This document shows positions 1-5,514 of a DNA stretch of 8,730 nucleotides, one piece after another; positions within the stretch are counted from its first letter, which is position 1; every line of letters begins with the position of its first letter. This DNA comes from Candidatus Zixiibacteriota bacterium (GTDB lineage Bacteria; Zixibacteria; MSB-5A5; CAIYYT01), in contig JAGLUH010000449.1 in assembly GCA_023134875.1 (NCBI GenBank), forward strand, positions 1-8,730, in the 5' to 3' direction. The notes under the pieces were generated by a model that had not been told where the DNA came from, ran no database searches, and saw nothing but the letters and a program-made list of their open reading frames with translations. The position numbers and the translations under genes were made by a program.

Positions 1-106
1 ATACTTGGTGATTCCTGTTGTGCGGGTTCACAGCATCCTGATAGTCAGACTCTTCGTTCTCACGTAACGTGTTTCGCTCAGTGAGCTTGCAGGCAAACAG
101 GTAATC

Positions 107-135
107 TTGTAACAACTTAAAGCGCTGGGTATTGT
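107..135 (+). promoter_or_regulatory. Possible sigma70-type promoter for the large dockerin protein
   Basis: TTGTAA at 107-112 and TATTGT at 130-135 are separated by 17 bases. Each hexamer matches four of six consensus positions. Transcription would start near 142 and leave a leader of about 75 bases before the start codon at 217. It is the best spaced pair I see in the 216 bases before the gene, but it is weak and untested. I see no supportable gene in the first 150 bases. Confidence 0.35.
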
Positions 136-216
136 CTTGATCTGGCAGCAATGTCGGCAGCGGATTGGCGACTGTTTTTCTTGATCGAGTCACGCTTGGC
201 GTCGGAAGGAGGTAAC

Positions 217-3200
217 ATGAAGGTTTCTGCCTTCACACGGCGAAAGGCGCTAGTATGCACCTTGGTGTTCGCACTGGTCGCAGCGGCTCCCCTATTTGCA
301 GAAAATCGGGTCATTATCGATTGTCCGGTTTTGCATCCGGTAGTAGATGGTGACTCCCTGGGAATATCAATCTACTACAGCAACGATGTTCCGCTGGGGG
401 GCTTGACACTGGGCTTTCACTACAACTCCGACGATATCGAGTGCACTTCCGTTGACTACTCTAATTCATATTGGATGAGCAGCCATAACACGACAATGCC
501 TTCATTCGCACCGACACTCAACCTCGTTTTGGTAGGCTGGGCTGACTTTACCGGGATGGCCCCGATTCCACCACAGGACAGCGGTCTTCTTTGCGTCCTC
601 TGGTTCCAGGTACCGGTGGGGACCAGTCCGCAATGCGTGGACATCGATTCTTCTTTCGTTCCTCCTGCCGGACAATTCATTTTTGCCCCACAGGCCGGCG
701 GCGAGATTACACCTAACTACTATGATTGCGGCCCCGGCGATATAAACATCGGCAATGTTCCTGACTGTTATCCCCCTATGGTCAGCGATATCCCGGATCA
801 GACTCTTGCTGAAGGTGGCAGTTTCGCCACCATTAACCTTGACGATTATGTTGAGGATTTAAGCGATCCCGACCAGGATATTGACTGGACTTATTCCGGC
901 AATGTTGAGTTAATTGTCTGGATTGACGGCAATCGGGTGGCACATATTGATACACCGAACGAGGATTGGTACGATTCCGAGACTATCACCTTCACCGCCA
1001 CTGATCCGGGTGCGCTCTGGGACTCCGATGACGCAGTGTTTACGATGACGCCGGTCAACGATCCGCCGGTAGTCTCCGATATACCAAATCAGACTATTCA
1101 GGAGGGCCAAAGCTTTACCACCATCAACCTCGATAATTACGTCAACGACATTGACAACAACGATGATGAAATGGTTTGGACTTACTCCGGCAACACTGAA
1201 CTCAGCGTGTCAATTGTCAATCGTGTGGCGACGATCTCTATCCCCAATCCCGACTGGTTTGGAGTGGAAACCATAACCTTCAAAGCCACCGATCCAGGCG
1301 CACTGTGGGATTCTGACCCCGCCACTTTCACCGTGATAAATGTCAACGACCCGCCTGTAGTTAGCGGTATTCCGGATCAATCGGTTATGGAAGGTGGCAG
1401 TTTTACTACCATCAACCTTGACGACTATGTCGATGACATCGACAACGATGACACGGAAATGAATTGGAGCTACTCGGGTAACGCCGACCTTGGGGTATCG
1501 ATCGTCAACCGAGTGGCGACAATCAACATTCCTCACATCGACTGGTTTGGGGTGGAAACGATAACCTTCAAAGCCACGGATCCGGGAGGGCTTTGGGACT
1601 CCGATCCGGCCACTTTCACTGTTACGAATGTGCCAGATGATCCGGTGGCACCTGACACCACGGTATCGACGCCTGAAGATGTTGACCTGATCTCCACGTT
1701 GCCGGGCTATGATGTCGATCTCCAACCTCTGACCTGGGCGATTCTAACCGGCGGTCCCTCACACGGGACAATCACTTCGTTCAATCCCACTACCGGCGAC
1801 TACACCTATGACCCTGATAATGACTACTATGGCCCTGATCAGATGGACTACAGTATTTCAGACAGTAAGGGCACGTCGGACACCGGTACAGTCACTATTA
1901 ATGTAACCGCGGTGAACGACGCGCCAGTAGTCAGCGACATACCGAATCAGTCAATTGCCGAGGGTGGCAGCTTTACTACCATCAACCTTGACGACTATGT
2001 CGATGACATCGACAACGATGACACGGAAATGAATTGGAGCTACTCAGGTAACACCAACCTTGGGGTATCGATCGTCAACCGGGTGGCGACGATCGTGATT
2101 CCACATGCCGACTGGTTTGGAGTGGAGACCATAACCTTCAAGGCCACCGATCCGGGCGGCCTTTTCGACAACGATGCGGCCAGCTTCACGGTGACACCGA
2201 TCAACGATCCGCCGGTAGCGCGCGATACGGCGGTCACAACTCCCGAGGATACACCGATGACCGAGACGTTGCCGGCGCATGACGTTGATAATGATCCGTT
2301 GACTTACATCATCCAATCGGGACCTTTCCATGGACAACTCACTAGCTTCAATCCCCTTAGCGGTCAATTCACCTACAATCCCAACCTCAACTATTTCGGC
2401 CCCGATACAATCACCTTCAAGGTTGACGACGGCACTAAAGTGGAATCAAACACTGCTACAGTGACAATTACGGTTACGCCGGTCAATGATCAACCCGAGG
2501 TCGGCGATATCCCCGATCAGACAATCGCCGAAGGTGGCAGCTTTGCTACTTTCGATCTTGACGACTATGTCACTGATGTAGACAATGACCTTTCAGAGAT
2601 CATCTGGACTTACTCCGGCAACAACGAATTGACTGTCGCCATTGACGGCGAAAACGTGGTGACTATCGGCATTCCCAATCCCGATTGGTTCGGCGGTGAG
2701 ACTATCATCTTCCGGGCTACCGATCCGGGCGATCTTTTCGACAGCGATGCAGCCACCTTTACGGTGACGCCGGTCAACGATCCGCCGGTAGTCGGTGACA
2801 TCCCCGACCAGACGATTCCCGAAGGCAGCAGCTTTGCGACCATCAGTCTTGATAACTACGTTTATGATGTCGACAGTCCTGATGAGGATATCGACTGGAC
2901 CTATTCCGGCAATACCGACCTTGCCGTTTCCATTGATGCTAATCGGGTAGCGACAATCTCGATTCCTAATCCCGACTGGTGGGGTGCAGAGACGATCACT
3001 TTTACTGCCACCGATACGGCCGGGGCGACCGACTTCGACGCCGCCACTTTCACAGTGACAGCGGTGAACGACCCGCCGGTAGTTGGCGACATTCCTGACC
3101 AGACGCTTGGCAGCGCGGGAACGTTTGAACCAATCTATCTCGATGACTATGTTAACGATATCGACAATCCGGATGAAGAGATCACCTGGACCTACTCCGG

Positions 3201-3555
3201 TAATATCGACCTGATCGTAACTATCGACGTAAACCGCGTTGCCACAATTGAGACACCTACGCCTGATTGGTTTGGCGTGGAAGTGATCACTTTCAGAGCC
3301 ACCGATCCGGGCATGTTGTACGACGAAGATAATGCGGAATTCAACGGGATTGTTTGTGGTGATGTCAATGGTGATGGGTTGGTGAATATCACCGATGTTG
3401 TCTATCTGCTCGAGTACATCTTCGCTGGTGGCCCGCCGCCAGTTATCGACGTCGCCGCCGATGTTAATTGTGACGGCTATGTGAACATCGCCGACGTTGT
3501 CTATCTGATCGATTATATCTTTGCGGGGGGACCTGAACCCTGTGCTGACTGCTGA
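217..3555 (+). CDS. Secreted multi-repeat protein with cohesin-like N-terminus and C-terminal dockerin
   Basis: The product is a 1112-residue exported protein. The start at 217 is chosen because AAGGAGGT (206-213) precedes it and a classic signal peptide follows: basic residues at 8-10, a hydrophobic core at about 11-24, and likely cleavage after A28. An in-frame ATG at 151 would bury that signal. Residues about 30-180 form a beta-rich domain resembling cohesin/CBM-type modules. Residues 186-1046 are nine tandem repeats of 94-97 residues. Seven have conserved IPDQ, TYSGN and PDWFG-type motifs (type A). Two are cadherin-like/tandem-95-type units with TPED and NYFGPD-type motifs (type B, repeats 4 and 6). 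Residues 1047-1112 are a dockerin with calcium loops D1049/N1051/D1053/N1057/D1060 and D1082/N1084/D1086/N1090/D1093. There is no LPXTG motif or C-terminal membrane helix, so attachment probably relies on the dockerin. No enzymatic domain is visible, so an adhesive or structural role is inferred. Confidence 0.94.
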   Translation: MKVSAFTRRKALVCTLVFALVAAAPLFAENRVIIDCPVLHPVVDGDSLGISIYYSNDVPLGGLTLGFHYNSDDIECTSVDYSNSYWMSSHNTTMPSFAPTLNLVLVGWADFTGMAPIPPQDSGLLCVLWFQVPVGTSPQCVDIDSSFVPPAGQFIFAPQAGGEITPNYYDCGPGDINIGNVPDCYPPMVSDIPDQTLAEGGSFATINLDDYVEDLSDPDQDIDWTYSGNVELIVWIDGNRVAHIDTPNEDWYDSETITFTATDPGALWDSDDAVFTMTPVNDPPVVSDIPNQTIQEGQSFTTINLDNYVNDIDNNDDEMVWTYSGNTELSVSIVNRVATISIPNPDWFGVETITFKATDPGALWDSDPATFTVINVNDPPVVSGIPDQSVMEGGSFTTINLDDYVDDIDNDDTEMNWSYSGNADLGVSIVNRVATINIPHIDWFGVETITFKATDPGGLWDSDPATFTVTNVPDDPVAPDTTVSTPEDVDLISTLPGYDVDLQPLTWAILTGGPSHGTITSFNPTTGDYTYDPDNDYYGPDQMDYSISDSKGTSDTGTVTINVTAVNDAPVVSDIPNQSIAEGGSFTTINLDDYVDDIDNDDTEMNWSYSGNTNLGVSIVNRVATIVIPHADWFGVETITFKATDPGGLFDNDAASFTVTPINDPPVARDTAVTTPEDTPMTETLPAHDVDNDPLTYIIQSGPFHGQLTSFNPLSGQFTYNPNLNYFGPDTITFKVDDGTKVESNTATVTITVTPVNDQPEVGDIPDQTIAEGGSFATFDLDDYVTDVDNDLSEIIWTYSGNNELTVAIDGENVVTIGIPNPDWFGGETIIFRATDPGDLFDSDAATFTVTPVNDPPVVGDIPDQTIPEGSSFATISLDNYVYDVDSPDEDIDWTYSGNTDLAVSIDANRVATISIPNPDWWGAETITFTATDTAGATDFDAATFTVTAVNDPPVVGDIPDQTLGSAGTFEPIYLDDYVNDIDNPDEEITWTYSGNIDLIVTIDVNRVATIETPTPDWFGVEVITFRATDPGMLYDEDNAEFNGIVCGDVNGDGLVNITDVVYLLEYIFAGGPPPVIDVAADVNCDGYVNIADVVYLIDYIFAGGPEPCADC
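1393..1520 (+). repeat. Near-identical tract, copy 1 (repeat 3)
   Basis: These 128 bases match 1963-2090 at an offset of 570. I count five differences, at 1401, 1476, 1483, 1486 and 1512, and an unbroken identical run of 74 bases at 1402-1475. The same two repeats diverge clearly on both sides of the tract. Confidence 0.9.
1963..2090 (+). repeat. Near-identical tract, copy 2 (repeat 5)
   Basis: This is the partner of 1393-1520. It lies two repeat units downstream, with the unrelated type-B unit 4 in between. The sharp edges suggest gene conversion or a recent unequal exchange confined to the core of the repeat. Confidence 0.9.
3355..3552 (+). other. Dockerin-coding segment of the large protein
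   Basis: Two EF-hand-like calcium loops (DVNGDGLVNITD and DVNCDGYVNIAD) are each followed by a VVYL-x-x-YIFAGG helix. The positions that usually set cohesin specificity in clostridial dockerins (loop positions 10 and 11) read IT and IA. Cysteines at residues 1047, 1085, 1109 and 1112 could form disulfides. The layout is a standard type I dockerin duplication, placed at the extreme C-terminus. Confidence 0.9.
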
Positions 3556-3592
3556 TCACGTGTAGGTTTAGGTAAACCAATCGACCATAACG

Positions 3593-3635
3593 CCCGACCA
3601 CCAGGTTGCAACACCTGGGGTCGGGTTTTCTTGTT
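3593..3635 (+). terminator. Intrinsic terminator after the large dockerin gene
   Basis: Arms CCCGACC-A-CCAGGT (3593-3606) and ACCTGGGGTCGGG (3613-3625) pair as a 13-base-pair stem with one bulged A and a six-base loop, TGCAAC. The stem is followed by TTTTCTTGTT. It lies 37 bases past the stop codon and should isolate the upstream gene from everything after it. Confidence 0.88.
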
Positions 3636-3713
3636 GACTCCTTTACGAAGGGCTGGTTGCTAAGGACTCAGCTTCTGTAGTTTCTGATCGCTGAAGGGAT
3701 TCAAGATGATTAG

Positions 3714-3945
3714 TCAGGTAGCTTTCCCCCCTTCTCCGTCTACATATCTGACACCTTTGATGACCATTTCGATAAGTTTGTGTCCATTGATCCTGCGCCA
3801 GTGTTTCTCCGCCTGGCGAGCGAGCCTGAAGACCATCGTCAGGATTGCCAGTCTCGATCCGCACCCTTTGGTCTGTCGGGTGCGGTGCCCGGCTGCGCCG
3901 GGTGACGAAGGTCGATTCAATGGGATTGGTGCTGCGGATATGGAC
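3714..3945 (-). pseudogene. IS256-family transposase remnant, 3' end only, frameshifted
   Basis: Read on the - strand, 3945-3901 encodes VHIRSTNPIESTFVT, which matches the conserved HLRTTNPIEST block near the C-terminus of IS256-family (mutator-type) transposases. The continuation lies in another frame at 3887-3714: HRTRQTKGCGSR, then FRLARQAEKHWRRINGHKL and GVRYVDGE, ending at a TGA. Between the blocks are 13 bases (3888-3900) where about six are expected. That breaks the frame and, with 3901-3902, forms the palindrome CCCGGC-TGC-GCCGGG. Family members are about 400 residues long. Only about 75 survive and nothing recognisable lies further upstream, so the element is dead. Terminal inverted repeats were not found. 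Confidence 0.82.
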
Positions 3946-3998
3946 TCGAACAGCGTTGTCAACTCGTACACTCCAACGTGTAAACGTGGGTTTTTGTC

Positions 3999-4027
3999 TT
4001 GACAAAGCTTCTGTCCTGACATATTTT
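3999..4027 (+). promoter_or_regulatory. Strong sigma70-type promoter for the small dockerin protein
   Basis: TTGACA (3999-4004, perfect -35) and TATTTT (4022-4027, four of six at -10) are 17 bases apart. Transcription would begin near 4034 and give a leader of about 85 bases. It lies just outside the recognisable transposase remnant and points away from it. Confidence 0.6.
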
Positions 4028-4050
4028 ACTAACACATTCAGGTATGTTGA

Positions 4051-4082
4051 GGGAGCAGGTAACTGCCTAAGTCCTGACTCCC
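4051..4082 (+). other. Leader hairpin upstream of the small dockerin gene
   Basis: GGGAGCAGG (4051-4059) pairs with CCTG-A-CTCCC (4073-4082), giving nine pairs with one bulged A and a 13-base loop. It lies between the predicted transcription start and the start codon. No known riboswitch class is recognised. A role in message stability or translation is only a guess. Confidence 0.4.
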
Positions 4083-4117
4083 AAAGAGGGTTTTAGAATA
4101 ACAATAGCCGTGGGGGA

Positions 4118-4834
4118 ATGATGTTAAAGCATTTGGTTTTGATAGCTTCGTTCTCGTTTGCCTTGCTGTCTTCTCTGGCCTTGTCCGCAGAACCTGCGTC
4201 AGGGACAGTAGTCAGTTTTCCCGGCTGCAAGACATTTGAGAACCTGTGTGGCGATGTCGATCTTAGCGGTAATGTCAACATTGCCGACGCGGTGTATCTG
4301 ATTTCCTATATCTTCGGTGGCGGGCCGACGCCAGACCCCCTCTGGACAGGCGACTGTGACGTGGACGGCCTCGTCAATATCTCCGATGTAGTCTATCTAA
4401 TTAGCTACATCTTCGACGGCGGGCCGACTCCATGTGCTGAGCCGAGGGGAAGCGCTGGTGACAACACATCACCATACCTCGATTGCATAGAGTATCAGTA
4501 CGATGGTGAAAGTGTTCTGCTGCTCAAACATATCAATGCGTGCTTCAATTGTTGTCCCCTGGAGATTTTTGCCGATATCAGCGTTCTGGGCAATACCATC
4601 ACAATAGTCGAGAGTGAAACCTGGGATACCATGGGACCCTGCCCCTGCCTTTGCCTTGTCGATTTGGACATTGAAATCCACTATCTACCTCCGGGAGAAT
4701 ACACAATAGAAGTGGTGGAATTGTGTCTCTGTGGTGATTACGAGCTATTACAATTTACTGTTGAGCTTTCATCTTCGCCATCCTCCGGCTACTACTGTGT
4801 ATATCGGTATGACTATCCCTGGGGGACTTTCTAG
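4118..4834 (+). CDS. Small secreted dockerin protein with cysteine-rich C-terminal domain
   Basis: The product is 238 residues. Residues 1-24 form a signal peptide with likely cleavage after A24. Residues 43-109 are a dockerin with loops D46/D48/S50/N54/D57 and D79/D81/D83/N87/D90, each followed by a VYLISYIF helix and a GGGP or DGGP turn. Unusually, the dockerin is at the mature N-terminus. Residues about 118-238 form a separate beta-rich domain with ten cysteines (123, 142, 145, 146, 175, 177, 179, 203, 205, 227), including a CPCLC cluster and an LPPGEYTIEV strand typical of Ig-like or prealbumin-like folds. I cannot name this domain. GGGGGA (4112-4117) lies so close to ATG 4118 that ATG 4121 may be the true start. 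The gene is monocistronic with its own promoter. An extracellular accessory protein docked to a cohesin partner is inferred. Confidence 0.87.
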   Translation: MMLKHLVLIASFSFALLSSLALSAEPASGTVVSFPGCKTFENLCGDVDLSGNVNIADAVYLISYIFGGGPTPDPLWTGDCDVDGLVNISDVVYLISYIFDGGPTPCAEPRGSAGDNTSPYLDCIEYQYDGESVLLLKHINACFNCCPLEIFADISVLGNTITIVESETWDTMGPCPCLCLVDLDIEIHYLPPGEYTIEVVELCLCGDYELLQFTVELSSSPSSGYYCVYRYDYPWGTF

Positions 4835-5153
4835 GGTTTCGACTGCGCGGCCAAGAACAAGTTCCCAGTGACGCAAGAGTTCAACAATCGTTAGGCATGG
4901 ACCTAATTAAGAAGGGCTATCTTTCTAGTAGCGATAAAATCATCTGCTGTGCTCCGGAGCGACATTTACCACTTTAGCAAATAGTGCCCCCCGCTGGTTG
5001 CGAGACAACGCGCATCAGAATGAGGATCAGGCCACAGGACAACAACGCAAGAAAATGCTTGCTCCGATAATAAAGTCCCGTAGCTTTTTGCTGCCACCGT
5101 GGAAATGCATCCGTCGACGTACAATTGAGAAATACACACAAGGAGTGAAAAAA
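4835..5153. other. Intergenic region without a recognisable gene
   Basis: About 320 bases separate the small dockerin gene from the holin-like gene. I see no good terminator and no convincing promoter. There is a perfect ten-base palindrome, GCTCCGGAGC, at 4951-4960 with no T-tract. An open frame from 4998 runs into the next gene, but its residues are basic and low in pattern, and the ribosome binding site at 5140-5145 marks the real start downstream. Confidence 0.6.
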
Positions 5154-5414
5154 ATGCGGTTAAATGTCAAGGCTTTTGCGCTTGCGTGTGCGCTGGTGTG
5201 TGGATTCGCTCTTTTCGCCATGACCTGGTGGATAATTATCTTCGAGGGCGCCACGGGAGAGTGTACTCTTATAGGACGTATTTATCTTGGTTATTGCATA
5301 AGCCCGCTCGGTAGTGTTATTGGTTTCGTTTGGGCTCTGGTCGACGGGTTAATTGTGGGTGCAATCTTCGCGTGGCTCTATAACCTACTCGTTGGTCGCA
5401 CATCGAAGGCATAA
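5154..5414 (+). CDS. Small two-helix membrane protein, holin-like
   Basis: The product is 86 residues. The start is set by AAGGAG at 5140-5145, eight bases before ATG 5154. Hydrophobic segments at about residues 5-30 and 52-80 predict two transmembrane helices joined by a short loop with FEGATGE and a GYCISPLGS stretch. The C-terminus ends in a short basic tail. From memory, proteins of this type (N-terminus MRLNVKA-like, TWW, then ISPLGS and FAWLYN) are often labelled 'bacteriophage holin' in environmental genomes. They occur outside prophages, so the function is not established. No phage genes are visible here. The next gene encodes a membrane-anchored hydrolase 100 bases downstream, but a hairpin repeat lies between them. 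Confidence 0.86.
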   Translation: MRLNVKAFALACALVCGFALFAMTWWIIIFEGATGECTLIGRIYLGYCISPLGSVIGFVWALVDGLIVGAIFAWLYNLLVGRTSKA

Positions 5415-5440
5415 GAAGCCGAATCGCAGTTGCGCTCACA

Positions 5441-5475
5441 TAAACCCACCTGGCACTTCGCTGAGGTGGGCTACC
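5441..5475. repeat. Palindromic intergenic repeat, copy 1
   Basis: TAAACCCACC (5441-5450) and GGTGGGCTACC (5465-5475) flank a short core. CCCACCT (5445-5451) and AGGTGGG (5464-5470) form a perfect seven-base-pair stem. The same two arms recur at 7469-7506 around a different core. There is no T-tract, so a REP-like dispersed repeat fits better than a simple terminator, although it could still end or stabilise the preceding message. Confidence 0.6.
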
Positions 5476-5514
5476 AACTCGTGGTACCGCAAATGGTGAC
5501 TGAGTGCTTCAAGA

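Larger units (their letters stand above)
772..3354 (+). repeat. Nine tandem beta-sandwich repeats within the large secreted protein
   Basis: Unit boundaries set at the conserved VNDPPV-type junction are 772, 1063, 1351, 1639, 1921, 2209, 2491, 2782 and 3073. Units 1, 2, 3, 5, 7, 8 and 9 are type A (about 96-97 residues). Units 4 and 6 are type B (94 residues each). The junction DNA, around ccggtcaacgatccgccggt, is nearly the same at 1050-1069 and 2769-2788, which gives many sites for recombination. Copy number may vary between strains and is prone to misassembly. Confidence 0.92.

Noticed and set aside
151..216. In-frame ATG at 151 giving a 22-residue N-terminal extension of the large protein
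   Set aside because: It would place a non-hydrophobic stretch before the signal peptide, while ATG 217 has a near-perfect ribosome site directly in front.
1210..1725. Long antisense open frame of 171 codons, and other antisense frames at 910-1110, 2044-2367 and 2610-2843
   Set aside because: They lie opposite the repeat-coding DNA. The repeated codon pattern keeps antisense stops rare, and the products have no recognisable domain or ribosome site.
772..3354. CRISPR-like array
   Set aside because: The repeats are about 290 bases, coding and in frame, without the short repeat-spacer pattern of CRISPR.
3706..4096. + strand open frames at 3706-4002 and 3845-4096
   Set aside because: They run antisense to the transposase remnant and across the promoter and leader of the next gene. 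Their residues show no family pattern.
4998..5153. In-frame N-terminal extension of the holin-like protein
   Set aside because: AAGGAG at the right distance marks ATG 5154, and the extension is a polar, basic stretch that is unlikely in front of the first membrane helix.
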